Shown here: piece after piece, positions 1 to 11,303 of the stretch | Layout of the letters: each line of letters opens with the position of its first letter | Position numbering within the stretch: the stretch's first letter is position 1 | Notes under the pieces: model-generated | Told to the model about the DNA's origin: nothing | Databases searched by the model: none | Seen by the model: the letters and a program-made list of their open reading frames with translations, nothing else | Origin: Haliclona indistincta | Lineage: Eukaryota > Porifera > Demospongiae > Haplosclerida > Chalinidae | Length of the DNA: 64,000 nt | Assembly (NCBI GenBank): GCA_964017065.1 | Contig: OZ024788.1 | Coordinates: 2,641,809 to 2,705,808 of the forward strand | Reading direction: 5' to 3' | Position numbers and translations under genes: made by a program

Positions 1-270
1 GTGTGAAGAACACTAATTTTACATGTTTTGACTGTTGAAAATAAAAATTAATTTTAGTACATGTAATTGTAGATAGAATTTCCGAAGTACATAATAATGT
101 AACATACATATCCGGTAGCTCTGCGCACGTGATCAAACCACATTTGGCCCTTTGAGAATGTCTGAAGCATGGTCTCAAGACTCAGAACGGCCCCGGCGTT
201 CTATAGACAGACGTGAGTGTAATCGATGTGCAATGCATGGTTTTTATCCTTTGTATACGCTACTGTACAG

Positions 271-562
271 ACTTATTTCAAGTACTTCGAAATCTATTGA
301 AAGAAGAAGAAGCTGAGTGGCGTCATGTTGGACTAAAACTGGGCGTGCCCGAGGCACAACTGGATAGCATTCAAGCAACGAATGCACATCAAGGCGAAGC
401 ACAGTGCATGACGGAGATGCTGTCGTGTTGGCTTCAATCTATGCCTAAAGAATCTCAGTTGGATAATATCATTGGAGCTCTCAATGAAATAAATGAAAAT
501 AATTATGGCTGACAAGCTGAAAGAAGAATATTCCAGGATTTCTCAAGCATTGTCTGTTGAAG
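271..562 (+). CDS. Death-domain exon of a Death/Roc-COR gene
   Basis: This exon encodes a helical Death-like domain (LFQVLRNLL, EAEWRHVGLKLG, LDSI, MLSCWLQ, LDNIIGAL), a fold used for homotypic adaptor contacts in apoptosis and innate immune signalling. It follows a plausible acceptor (ctgtacag at 263-270) and ends at a gtaataat donor (563). The frame breaks near 503: the upstream frame stops after NENNYG, while the next frame starts MADKLKEEYSRISQAL, the usual last helix of this domain. The next exon joins in phase 1. The first coding exon lies upstream and was not identified. Death-domain assignment is by pattern and quite secure; the ligand is unknown. Confidence 0.7.
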
Positions 563-621
563 GTAATAATCTCTGCAGTATAGGAAATACATGTTTATGG
601 TATTAAAATTATTGTTTATAG

Positions 622-2527
622 ATTCTATAAATCCTGATGATGTTATGTCATCACTGGGAGTAACAGTCATCATGAATATCACCAACATTGCTACCAGAGG
701 CTATCCTGGCACAGGAAAAACATCAATTCTCGACCTTGCCATGGGGAAAGAGCCAGCCCCTCAAAGGAACAGTACCGCCTGTATTGATCCACCCTCTCGC
801 TACATGCTGATCAGTAGCGAAGCTGATTCCAAAGCAGCACAAGTGGAGTGGGAGAAGGTCACTACGGACAAGATGTTTGAAATGGTTTGTGGAGCAGTGA
901 AGAAGACTATCGAAGAAAGTCCATTGGATAAGCCTCTGGTCCATTCAGACAAGCCTGCAGCACTACCAGTAGTTTGGTTTCCTGATCTGCTAAAAAAACT
1001 GTACAGCAGCAAAAGTTCTGGTGTAATCTTCAACTCCCACTGGATGATGGTGACTGACTGTGGCGGCCAACCACCATTTCTGGATGCAACTGCTCTCTTT
1101 CTTCACAACAGCTGCCTTCAAATCTTTCCTCTCAAGCTCAATGAGCATTTAAGCGAAATTCCAAAGTTTTCTTATTTGTTTAATGGCAAGTCTGCCAACT
1201 CTGATCAATTTCATGCAATGTTGAGCAATCAGCAGACAATGGAGACTCTGGTCAAGTCTACAGCTTCTATTCAGCCGCCATACACACCATCAGCAACTGA
1301 GTGTCCAAAGGGAGCAAAGTTCACAATCGTGGGCACATTTGAAGACAAGGCACACCATTGCAGTGAAACAGTAGCAGAGAAAGAGACGATTCTCAAACTA
1401 GTCCTCGAACCGTACGAAGCATTCCGAGTGCAGCTGGGTAGCAAGGTGATCCTGCCTATCAATGCCGTTACCGCAAATATCGAGGAGCGAAAAGAATCAG
1501 CAAAGAAACTTCGACGACTATTGGAAAAGGCAAACGTGACAATGAAAGTAGAGGTAAAGCTGCGCTGGTTTGGATTTCTCCGGCTGAGCATGCTGGCTAT
1601 AGCTGAGAAGGATGGTAAAGCCATACTCACACTTAGTGAGTGCTATCGACTCGGAGACTCTCTAGGGATGGACAAATCAGAGACCATGCAAGCAATCCAG
1701 TTTTTTCACGATATTAGCCTCATCATGCATTTTGATACTCCGAAGCTCATGCAGAGACTCTGTCATCATTGACACCAAACCAGTGCACGACAAGCTCTCT
1801 CGATTACTCACTCTCTCATTTCTGGATAAAGACTTCCTTTTCCTACCTGACGGAGCCAAGGAACTACTCCAGCACCACGGGCGTTTCTCCCGGTCTACAC
1901 TAGAGTCATGTGTTGAGTTCTCTGAGTCCATTCCATTGCAATTCTTTGTCGATATTCTCGAGCATGTAAAAATAGTCGCTGCAATTGACCAAACATCAGA
2001 GTACTTTATGCCTTGCGCTCTACCCTATGCTACTGAAATGCCTGAGTCCTCCCACTCATGGGTGATTAGACTGAGAGTAAAACGAGGGGTCCATGCAGAG
2101 TATGTTCCTATCCCAATGGGTTATCTACCAGCCATTCTAGTCTTCCTTCTTACAATGTTCTCCGATCACTTCTCTTTAAATCGTAGCCAGCGACAATATC
2201 GAAATGTGATCAAGTTTGTTTATGGTCCTGGAGGAGAGGTCTGTTTAGTGGAGCGCCATCTTCAACTAGAGGTACACTATTCTTGCTCTGACAAACATGA
2301 GCAAGAGTGCATGAACATTCGAAATCATGTTTTGGAGTCAATACATTTGACAGAAAAAAAGCTCCACATCAGAGAAGGTGCCATCACCAAAGTGCAATCT
2401 TTCCTATGCTCCTGTGGCAAGGGCAGTGCTCACCACATATGTGCCTACGACCCTCTCTCAGGGAATCTGGAATGTGAGGAGACAAGCGAAGTGTTTGTAT
2501 TGGAAGCTCATCATAAGCTCTGGCTAG
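622..2527 (+). CDS. First Roc-COR GTPase module
   Basis: A ROCO-type GTPase module spliced after the Death exon (acceptor tttatag, 615-621). A P-loop GYPGTGKTS lies near 698-725, and the Walker-B/G3 motif DCGGQ near 1055-1070. The usual G4 NKxD site reads VGTFEDK, so base specificity may be weak. From about 1490 a COR-like helical region follows (AKKLRRLLEKA, LRWFGFLRL, FFHDISLIMHF, then VHDKLSRLLTLSFLD). The frame shifts by one base between about 1742 and 1765: one frame ends LMQRLCHH, the other resumes at DSVIIDTK. The exon ends at a GTGTGT donor (2528) in phase 1. ROCO proteins act as homodimeric GTPases; the effector here is unknown. Confidence 0.75.
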
Positions 2528-2703
2528 GTGTGTTATATTTATTAGTATTGCTTTCATTTACATGTAATTGGTCCCTAGTTGTTATAGAAATAAGAAAATC
2601 ACTGTATTAGAATTTAAATCCACTATGAAAATGTCAAAAAATTTAATATGACTGCTGCGTGTATAGCTACTATAATATTTTGACTTGATTCTCTTCTCTG
2701 TAG
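2528..2703 (+). other. Intron between Roc-COR module and acidic repeat
   Basis: The donor is gtgtgt at 2528 and the acceptor ttctcttctctgtag ends at 2703. Splicing joins a split Gly codon and opens straight into the acidic repeat in frame. This is a typical short metazoan intron. Confidence 0.65.
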
Positions 2704-2990
2704 GTGATGATGAGAGTGAAGATGAGAGAAAAGATAAGAGTGAAGATAAGAGTGAAGATAAGAGTGAAGATGAGAGTGAAGATAAGAGCGAAGATGAGAG
2801 AGAAGATAAGAGTGAAGATGAGAGAGAAGATGAGAGAGAAGATAAGAGTGAAGTTAAGAGTGAAGTTAAGAGTGAAGATAAGAGTGAAGATGAGAGTGAA
2901 GATGAGAGAGAAGATAAGATAGAAGATAAAAGAGAAGATAATAATTAAGAGTGAAGATAAGAGTGAAGATGGGAGGGCTGATGGTGAACA
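2704..2990 (+). repeat. In-frame acidic minisatellite linker (SEDK/SEDE)n
   Basis: A purine-only 12-bp-type repeat (aagagtgaagat and gatgagagtgaa variants) codes for about 80 residues of Ser-Glu-Asp-Lys/Arg. It links two Roc-COR modules as a highly charged, probably disordered linker. The frame breaks at 2940-2948, where gataataattaa replaces the expected gataagagt; the frame that continues (KSEDGRADGEHEAKK) leads into the second GTPase. Repeat slippage or mis-assembly can explain this break. Confidence 0.7.
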
Positions 2991-5348
2991 TGAAGCTAAG
3001 AAAAACATTGCTACTGTGGAGAAGTACATCAAGGACCATGGTAAAGTGGACGTAGTCTCACTCAAGTCGTATCTTATCGGTCCTCCTGGTGTTGGTAAAA
3101 CATCTACTCTGGAGCGTCTTACTGGAGAACACTTGTCTGAGCAAAGTCATAGCACAGGCATGGATGCACCAGTGACAGTGCTTATAACTGATGTGCTTAT
3201 AACTGAACAATGGAAATCCCAGGGATTGGGCGAGCAGTGTCAAGCGTTATGCAGCTGTATTCTAAAAATATGTGGTGAAGATAATACTGTACAGCAGACA
3301 GCAATTAATGTTCAGGAAAACTCAAATGAACTGATTCCGTCTGCTTCTACAGAACTATCTCCTGAATTAACGAAATCGCATACTGTTGAAGCAACTAATT
3401 CTGTGAAGAAGCACGAACATTTTGTTCCTACTGTTTCAGCAGCTGAGATATCTGAATCCATAGATGGTGAAATTCCATCACCCTCAGGTGATGGACCATC
3501 ACCCATTGTCTCCTCACAAGCAAGACAAGACCATAAAGAAGATGAAATTACTTCTGAACTCCGTTCATTAGTCAAAAATAAAGATTGGAAAAAAATCGGA
3601 GAAAGCCTACAAGATAAAATGTTTACTCTCCTCCAGATTATTGACATTGGAGGACAACAAGAATTTCTTGACATTCTACCACTTCTACTGCATGGTCAAG
3701 CTATAAACTTAATTTTTTTTGACATGTCTCAAGAGATGGACTCACCGTACCCTGTGGCTTACCGTGGCAAAGTTCGTACCTCAGATGCTTATCCATCTGA
3801 GCATACCGTCAGAGACGTTATCCAGTCCGCTCTTTCTAGCATTTTATCTCTTCAGTCAAATAACAGTGCCTCCGCAGCTATTCTTGTTGGCACTCACCGC
3901 GACAAGTACAATGATGATGTTTCAGATCTAGAAAAATCTGTTCAAGATTCTTTTGCCAATTTCATCCGAAAGGATGTGTTATTGCGAGTCGATAATGGAC
4001 CACCCGTGAGGTATATACACACATTAAACAATGTCAGTGGAGACTCTAGTGAGATTGTGACATTGCGTAAACTGATTACCGACACTGTTGACAGCAAGCA
4101 GTTCAAGCAAAAGCCAGTCCCTACATCTACTTTAATTCTGCATCTGATTCTTCGCAACAAATTCAGCAAAAAAGGATGGTGCTGGTTGAAAGAGTGTGTA
4201 GAGATAGCAGAGGTTTGTGACATCACAGAAGACGACCTCACCGAGGAAGGTGGTATCCTCCAGTACCTGCATGACAGTTTTGGAACTATCCTCTATTACC
4301 AAGACGAGACAAGGCAAGACGAGACAAGGCAAGACGAGACAAGGCAAGACGAGACAAGGCAAGACGAGACAAGGCAAGACGAGACAAGGCAAGGCGACAC
4401 AAGGCAAGGCGAGACAAGGCAAGGCGAGACAAGGCAAGGCAAGAAAGTGAAGAAAGTGAAGATTAGTCAGCGAGTTATTGTTAACCCTGATGTCATCATG
4501 TGCCCACCAGTAGAGCTTGCTGTTACTGCATTTGGTGCTAAAGGAAATATTCAAGCTGAGGAAATCCATCTTACAGGAGAGATTTCTGAATCTCTGATGG
4601 ATGATGTTTGTAAAAGCAACCAGCCATCTGATGAGAAAATTCCAACTGAGGAGATTGTGGAGTTACTGAAATCACGATATATTCTTCATCAATATGTTCG
4701 TTCTGCTAATGAAAAACCGGTCTACTTCTTTCCCTGCCTTCTTTCTCATGACCCCAATGTCACTAATCAATCTAAAGATCGCAGCCACCTCAATAATCTC
4801 ATCTATGCTCCCCTCCTGCTATTACCACTGGGTGAAGAACATATTCCACTTGGAGTGTTTCCAGCCACGATAGTCGAATTGTCTCAGCACTGCATGGGAA
4901 CTAGTCGAAACTGTACTTCAAATTCCAATTGAAAAAAACCGGTTTCGGAATCGGATTCGCTTTATCTTTAAGGGAGAACTAGATGTTGAGTTACGTGCTC
5001 TTTCTACACACCTTGAGTGTCGTATTCTTCGTGATGCTAAAAATATCAACCAGTCTCAGATATCAAAACCCTCTGAAGACGTCATCCCTCAATTGATACC
5101 AAAATGTCGTTCTCAGTTGGGAGAATGCTTCCAAAAAGTTTTGTCATCTTTTCCTCACACAAGGGATTGGAACTGGAACTTTGGGTTTTACTGTCCTCGC
5201 GCTTTGTGTAACGGTAACATCCCACCTCATCCTGCTCGCTGCACTAAAACGGACAAACCAGGACAGAATGTCAAGTGTTCTCGGCCAGGTTGTGGACATG
5301 ATGTAGCTGTAGTTCATCTCGACAAAAAACACAAGTGCTGGTTTACTG
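2991..5348 (+). CDS. Second Roc-COR GTPase module with Cys-rich tail
   Basis: A second ROCO module in the same transcript direction. Motifs: P-loop GPPGVGKTS (about 3079-3105), G3 DIGGQQEF (about 3640-3665), and a G4-like VGTHRDKY (about 3887-3910). COR-like sequence follows (LHLILRNKFSKKGWCWLKE, DSFGTILYYQ), is interrupted by an in-frame DETRQ minisatellite, and resumes (VIVNPDVIM, IVELLKSRYILHQ, YFFPCLL). The frame shifts again near 4880-4895; the new frame (AWELVETVLQIPIEKNRFR) runs on to a Cys/His tail with CxxC-like pairs (CPRALC, CSRPGCGHD). The last recognisable exon ends at a gtgagt donor (5348/5349). No terminal exon was found; a foldback begins at 5450. Two complete Roc-COR units in one protein is unusual. 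Confidence 0.7.
4301..4441 (+). repeat. 15-bp minisatellite coding for DETRQ inside the COR domain
   Basis: About nine tandem units of caagacgagacaagg, with later units changing to caaggcgagacaagg. The unit length is a multiple of three, so the array stays in frame and adds about 45 charged residues between YYQ and KKVKISQRV. It falls in the middle of the COR region. Confidence 0.85.
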
Positions 5349-5449
5349 TGAGTTTAAATACACCTATACATGTAGTGGCAGTGCTATTATTTATGTTGCA
5401 ATCTGTCACAGACTTGTTGTAGGCTAATAGCTAGTTTTAAAAGTAAAAA

Positions 5450-6171
5450 AGTTTTAATAAAAAAAAACTAAAAAAGTGTAGGGATGACGCTTGCAAAAGT
5501 TAAGGAACAAGATGGGATGATACTTGCAAAAGTAAAGGAACAAGACTGGATGATGCTTGCAAAAGTAAAGGAACAAGACTGGATGATGCTTGCAAAAGTA
5601 AAGGAACAAGATGGGATGATGCTTGCAAAAGTAAAGGAACAAGATGGGATGATGCTTGCAAAAGTAAAGGAACAAGATGGAATAATGCTTGCAAATGTAA
5701 AAGTCCCAAGTATCCCTACATCAGCGGCTTGAAGGAGGACGCAGTCCGATGAAGTAATTAACGGTTGTAAATAACTAGAGCTATCTGTGTTTTGGAGGAC
5801 GCAGTCCGATTAAGTAATTGACGGTTGTAAAAGGTATAGGAAGAGGATTCCATAAATGTCAGTTGCATGTTGTCGCAGCAAGCCGCTGATGTAGGGATAC
5901 TTGGGACTTTTACATTTGCAAGCATTATTCCATCTTGTTCCTTTACTTTTGCAAGCATCATCCCATCTTGTTCCTTTACTTTTGCAAGCATCATCCCATC
6001 TTGTTCCTTTACTTTTGCAAGCATCATCCAGTCTTGTTCCTTTACTTTTGCAAGCATCATCCAGTCTTGTTCCTTTACTTTTGCAAGTATCATCCCATCT
6101 TGTTCCTTAACTTTTGCAAGCGTCATCCCTACACTTTTTTAGTTTTTTTTTATTAAAACTTTTTTACTTTA
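5450..6171. mobile_element. Foldback element built of a 31-bp minisatellite
   Basis: Two near-perfect inverted arms (about 5450-5730 and 5880-6171) flank a spacer of about 149 bp. Each arm starts with an A/T-rich end and carries about six copies of a 31-bp unit with core gatgcttgcaaaagtaaagg. The unit would read MLAKVKEQDG on the + strand of the left arm and the same on the - strand of the right arm; this is a consequence of the repeat, not evidence for a gene. The spacer holds a direct duplication of ggaggacgcagtccgat (5734 and 5795). Confidence 0.85.
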
Positions 6172-7293
6172 CTTGTTCCTGTTACTTTTTTGATCACTAT
6201 CAGTTTGAACTTATTAGCTCTATTCTATGCTATAGCTTTTATTTCATTTTTACAACCCTTTGAGCAGCAGGTACTAGTCTAGTAGATCAGAAGGTACATA
6301 GCCTCTATAGACAGCTGGAGAGTCAAGAAACACGGAATGTTATTATCGGCAATCACAAGAATAATGAAAAGGTTTAAATTAGTTAGAGAGGTTGAGAGTA
6401 TGAGTTGACAACATGATATTTCTTAGCACTGTGATGGATGAAGAAGAGACTAACACTAACAACTCAGTGGAACACTATGATGGCATGGCTAGTCTGTGGA
6501 CTAGCTAGTCCCAGGCTTGCATGTTGATGTCGATATCACGATCACAGAGGCTTCTAGCTTTTTACAATGAACAATGTCCAGTTGTCAACAGCACAGGGGT
6601 CCTATGGGTATAGCTTACGCCGGGTAGAGTAAGAAACTAGTAGCCTATAGCTCAGTGAGATCGGGTATCATCACCGTCGTCCGGTTCGCGCCTACCGTGG
6701 GTCATGATGTCAGCATAGACAGATCAGTGTTATCCAGGGTATGGTATACTGCTTGTTCATACCTCTAGGCTCTAGCTTGCTCGCTGAAGCGCCCAGAGCA
6801 GAGAGAAAGCACTGAGAAAGCGAGAACCGAGCTCAGTTTCAAAACTGATGTGGGCGGAGTCAATGATCAGTAGCGACAAGAGGGTTAATTAATTAAGTCG
6901 CTAGTCCAAAACGGTCCAAAAACCATGTTTTTCAAAGATTACTCGCTTCTGGAAGTGTTTGATGCCTATCTAAGAACTAAGTGCACTACCCCAGATATAT
7001 ACACATGCGATGGTGCAAGTTTGATAGTGATTCGTTCACTCATGACAGCGCTAGGCTTGTCAAAAGAAGAAGAAGAAGAAGAAGAAGAAGAAAGAAGATG
7101 AACAATTCGCGTGGGCGGCGATTTTGTTTTACTACTTTAGAAACGTCTGCCAGCTTCGCCAAAGGTATTTCCATGCTCAGAACAATCGTCTGATCAATCC
7201 TAGATGTCTAGAATCTCGAGAAACGCTATAACAGCGAAGATCTGCAAATTCTCTCTGTCTTGATTTTCGTCGTCAAGCAAGCAGTCCCGGCGA
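6172..7293. other. Gene-poor stretch with an (AGA)n microsatellite
   Basis: No credible coding region or exon was found. A pure AGA microsatellite lies at 7065-7098. The rest is unassigned. Confidence 0.5.
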
Positions 7294-7475
7294 CTTTAAT
7301 AGACGTCCTACAAGCGCTTACACTTCAGAGTCACTTAGAGATAGTTAAAATGCAGTATAAATGTATAATAACAGAGATATGTGCGAAAACCCATTTTCAA
7401 CATGAGTAGCCGCCATCTTAATTCGAGGTCATCCCTACATATCATTGCCGATCGGCAATGATAATTATAACCAAG
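7294..7475 (+). repeat. Dispersed repeat, copy 1 (inverted copy at 42.6-42.75 kb)
   Basis: The sequence tcctacaagcgcttacactt through tagccgccatcttaattcg matches, in reverse complement, 42590-42747 with scattered differences. It includes a small palindrome (tcattgccgatcggcaatga). A related but more diverged segment with atggcggctac and aagcgcttac lies near 44715-44830. This is a multi-copy element, probably a MITE; its ends were not defined. Confidence 0.65.
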
Positions 7476-8017
7476 ATAGCTCCATTTTTTGTACAATTTA
7501 CAGGAAATACCTTCGGAACAACTAGTGCAATCAACTGATCTGCCAGAAAACGAAGCCTCTCCAGAGAAAAAACAAAGTGAAGGTACTGTGTTCAATGTTA
7601 CCAATGATAATTCCCCTTGTGATCTCACTTCCAAAAAAAAGCATTTACAGGGTGAATAGAGTGTACTTGAACATACGTGAATATAGGTGTTTTCCTCATG
7701 TGTATTCTCACCAGAAGTATCATACTTTGTACACAGTGTTTCTACAGCGATATTAGAGGATAAATACTCTTGGTAATTATATTTAAATAGTTTTTGGTAT
7801 ACCAAAGTTTCACAAGAGACAACTAACCACACTGTGGTCTAGTGTTGGAGTTTCAGCGTTATCATCTTAACACAAGTCATGATTTCCAAATATTCACTTG
7901 ATAAGAATGACTACCTTTATACCTAACTGGAATACCTGTAAATTAACCACATTAGCTACAAAGTCATGTATTTCAATAACAATGGTAGTGATGCCAATTA
8001 CCAATTTGCCTCTAGGT
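7476..8017. other. Region upstream of the second Death-domain exon
   Basis: No certain exon. A run of open sequence on the - strand (7335-7832) shows no domain and low coding character. The stretch ends in the acceptor cctctag just before the Death exon. Confidence 0.4.
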
Positions 8018-8321
8018 ACAGGTGCTTTGCCCACAGTACTGAAGTTGAAGGAAATGAAAGGAGCTGATGGTCTGAACATAGTTCAAAAGATTGCTGCTCA
8101 TGACTACTCAACATTCGGTATGCATCTTTTAAACGATGGGAATGGAGAAGCTGTTGATCTCATTGAGAAGGACAATATCAGTAAAGGTGCTGAGGGTGTC
8201 ACACAGGCTATCCTCAAGAAATGGCTGACAAGTGATGCACCTACTCGTACATATCAACACTTGATAGAGTGTCTCAGACAGTCTCAACTGGGTGCACTTG
8301 CTAAGCTCATTGAAACACAAG
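8018..8321 (+). CDS. Death-domain exon of a second gene
   Basis: An internal exon between a cctctag acceptor (ends 8017) and an AAG/GTATGC donor (8322). It encodes about 100 residues with Death-domain helices: VLKLKEMKG, YSTFGMHLL, AVDLIEKDN, GVTQAILKKWLTS, TYQHLIECLRQSQLGALAKLIE. It resembles the exon at 271-562 in kind but not closely in sequence, so this may be the next gene in a tandem family. A possible short last exon follows the acceptor tttgtag at 8527 (VCEEYLPRNTDNRRN, stop near 8640). No GTPase module follows, so the gene is short or truncated. Confidence 0.6.
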
Positions 8322-8561
8322 GTATGCTACCAACATACATGTACATTGTCATGAGCATTGTATGCCAGACAGCCACATTTTTTAAATTTCTTCTTTTCGA
8401 GCACGATATGCATAGCACGTGTAATGAGATTCATAAACATGTAATGATATTCACAACCAATTTTGTCCCCTCTACTGTACTAAGACAACAATTATTTTCT
8501 ATATTTCCTCTTTCTAATAGTTTGTAGTTTGTGAGGAATATCTCCCAAGAAACACAGACAA

Positions 8562-8966
8562 TAGACGAAATTTCAACACCTGGCACTTCTATCGAACTTC
8601 ACTACTATTTCAACATGTCACTATTACTTATTAAACTTCATTTTTCTGTTGATCTTTTGCATCATAATGAGTACTATGTCATTTTGTAATCTTTCTTATC
8701 AGTAGTCTGTACTTATCTTTAATATCTACTGGTGTTCTGTGTGGATGGAAGGGATAGGCTGATAGTATGTGACGCCATCAATGACCCAGCTTCTGTACTC
8801 CCTCCACAATATACTGCTCCTCTTCTTGTGTATAGGGTACACGTTCCCGTAGCAACTGCATGATGAGCATGAGCAATGAATTATGTAGACCAGTAGTGTA
8901 TCATTGTTTAAACTATTATACTAACATGTATTAGCTTCATCTATTGACTGACCTTGGTTGGATGAG
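8562..8966. other. No feature recognised
   Basis: A/T-rich sequence between the Death-domain exon and the hypothetical protein. Nothing convincing was seen on either strand. Confidence 0.4.
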
Positions 8967-9584
8967 TCACTTTTTCATATCCTTCTTCCTTTGCTGTGTT
9001 CTCCTCTTCCTCTCAGTGTCCATCTCATCTGACGGATAGTCAAATGGAGTCCGATCACGAGACGATGACTGAGTGTTTTTAACGTCAATGAGTGGCTGTC
9101 TCTTCTGTCTGGAGCTGCTGCAGTGAGTGGAGTGTGTTGGTACTGTCAGCTCATGGTCGCTGTGATCACTCGATGATGATTGTACAGAATATTCAGATAA
9201 TGATTGCTCATCTTGGCAGCTTGATGATGATGGATTAGTGGATAGCTCATCTTGATCTTGTAGTGTCTGCTGCTCTTGTGCTAGTACTTGTTGATCTACT
9301 TGTTGTAGAGGTGGCTGCTGTTTTTGGTCACCGTGTGATGGGTGGAGTTGCTCTCGAGGTAGCTGGCTGAATGATGGCTGCCGGACAGCTTCAGGTGAGT
9401 GGGTTACAGTGATCAAAGGCATTCTCTTCCTCACGAACTCTGTCAGGTGACGGTGGTAGCGACAAGTACCTGAGTCTCGGCTGAGAAGCTGCAGTGCATT
9501 TCTGCTGGTCACTGTCACATGAGCATTGATAGCATCACAACCAAGGCACTTGAATGCTGTTTTGTGCTTGCTCATTTCTTCCAC
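8967..9584 (-). CDS. Ser/Gln-rich hypothetical protein, 205 aa
   Basis: Uninterrupted reading frame from ATG at 9584 to a stop at 8967. The first 50 residues contain a small Cys/His cluster (CLGCDAIN, GTCRYHRHL), perhaps one zinc site. The middle is rich in Gln (HPSHGDQKQQPPLQQ) and Ser (SSSSCQDEQSLSEYSVQSSSSDHSDH), and the end is basic (ERKRRTQQRKKDMKK), which suggests nuclear localisation. No known family was recognised. It could be the last exon of a longer gene whose other exons are unseen. Confidence 0.4.
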   Translation of the reverse strand: MEEMSKHKTAFKCLGCDAINAHVTVTSRNALQLLSRDSGTCRYHRHLTEFVRKRMPLITVTHSPEAVRQPSFSQLPREQLHPSHGDQKQQPPLQQVDQQVLAQEQQTLQDQDELSTNPSSSSCQDEQSLSEYSVQSSSSDHSDHELTVPTHSTHCSSSRQKRQPLIDVKNTQSSSRDRTPFDYPSDEMDTERKRRTQQRKKDMKK

Positions 9585-10153
9585 TTATTGCCTCAAAATC
9601 AGATACTGGTTTCATTCGCTCGTTCTGTGTTCGTTCCTTTTGTAGCTGGCCCTGTCTGCTCACTAACTCTTCATGCTGCTATGCTAGATTCTCTGTTTGT
9701 CTCTGTTCCTCTATGAGTTGATCTTGTAACTACTTCAACGTTTCTTGTTGCTTGTCTTTCTGCATCACTCCTCCTCTAATTCTCTGTACTTTGCACACGG
9801 CAATTTTACCAGAGCTTCTTGGATCAACCATTACTCCTCTTTCCTTATATAGGTACATAGAGTATGGCGGCGACCGTATAAACAGCATAAAACAAACTAG
9901 GAATTACGAACTGGGCTCAGTCCTAGACTACGACAAACAATAAACTATTTTACTCAGCTAAGCAATGAGACGAGAATAAAATCTTTTGTAGCTAAGTTGA
10001 CGCCTTGCTCACTGTTCTGCAGTAACTTTTGCGCTACCAACTGGAGATAGCTGAAGCCCTTTTCCAGCGCAACCATCATCTGCAAAACATTATTTTTGTA
10101 CGCGTTGCAATGGGATCACGTGAGGAGTTTTCTATCCCGGGTACGTCAGTCTT
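9585..10153. other. No gene recognised
   Basis: This stretch contains a TATATA box-like run (about 9845-9850) upstream of the - strand reading frame. No coding region is supported. Confidence 0.35.
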
Positions 10154-10776
10154 GGGTCGCTCTAAAAGGAGGATCAGGAACGAGGAAATAAGAAATGGGA
10201 AACGGAAATGAGGAAACGGAGAAATGACGAGATAAAGTAGGGCGGTTATATTCCTGGCAATGTGTGCTATGGAAAAAAAGAGCGAAGATGAATTCTAGTC
10301 TCCTGTAAGCGCATGTCCGAAGCTTTTAGTGCATATTCGCAGACCGTGGCAAAATCTAGTATTTTCCGCGCAATCTGCGAGGCTAAGATAACAGTTTATA
10401 GCTAAAGGCGCGGCTAAAGTCAAAGTTTTCTTCACGAAAAATGAATCAGGATGATCTCCTTTTGGTGTTCTACACTCAGCCACTGTTAGTAGCAGAGTCG
10501 GTAAAATCGAAATCCAATGATTTTAGAGATGATCTAGAAATATTAGTTAACGCCACTATATTGCTGCTGGTCGCTCATTAACTTATCCCTCGTCTAAAAC
10601 ACTACAAAAAAGAAAGAGGAACGTTTAATGGTGCCACACCGGCGACTGTTGGGAAGTACGAGGTCCAAGGTTTGAATTTTTTCCAAGACGATACTCCGCC
10701 TTACGTTGTCATTTCTCCGTTTCCTCATTTCCGTTTCCCATTTCCTATTTCCTCGTTCCTCCTTTTACAGCGACCC
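10154..10776. mobile_element. Purine-arm TIR element (623 bp)
   Basis: The ends are GGGTCGCTCTAAAAGGAGGA on the left and its near-perfect inverse on the right (tcctccttttacagcgaccc). The inverted arms run about 75-100 bp and are built of gaggaaa / gggaaacgg motifs. No gene lies inside, which fits a non-autonomous element. No clear target duplication was found. Confidence 0.75.
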
Positions 10777-11192
10777 GTTCAGTAGTCTCTAAGATCTATG
10801 ACTAAACCATAGACTTATTAGACTACGTAACCGGGACTGGAAACGAGGTCACGTGAGCGCATAGTAGCAATACATTTCTCTGTCTACACTAACCCCAACT
10901 TAGAACTTTTGTTTGTCGCGGCCCTCTGCAGTCGGGTCGCCAAAGTACCGGAAGTCCAATGAAACTAATACAAATTTATAATCAGGCTGAGGCGTTCTTA
11001 GACAAGCGTTGAATTATTCATGAGAAAACTAAACAGCTCGTATCTATCGTTCTATTGCTTTATTTACTGCTAGTTTTGCAATAAAGCATGTTCAATGTCT
11101 GGTCTATCGATAAACACGGCCAGCTGTTCGTTTGATAAAATAACAAACGTGAACCAAACGTTGAAAAATTCTTCCTATCTTCAAAAGATTGC

Positions 11193-11303
11193 GTGGGGAA
11201 AAATTTTATCAGCAACCCAGCACTATTCTGATGCAACCAAACAATAGCACACACATTGATCTAAATAATATCCAAAATTGAAGTTGTTTCAGCATGCACT
11301 TAC
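11193..11303 (+). repeat. Direct repeat flanking the first Cys-rich reading frame, left copy
   Basis: The string gtggggaaaaattttatcag and, about 80 bp on, gaagttgtttc recur at 12349-12450 in the same orientation. The pair brackets the reading frame at 11484, as direct terminal repeats or a duplicated target would. The copies are diverged between the shared blocks. Confidence 0.4.

Noticed and set aside
2670..3065. A - strand frame of LIFTLIFSLIF repeats resembling a membrane protein
   Set aside because: It is the antisense of the in-frame acidic SEDK repeat of the ROCO gene.
5454..6156. Mirror frames MLAKVKEQDG and LFLYFCKHHP
   Set aside because: They are translations of the minisatellite foldback arms in several frames.
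7335..7832. 165-codon frame on the - strand
   Set aside because: It overlaps the dispersed repeat, has no domain and shows no coding-like composition.
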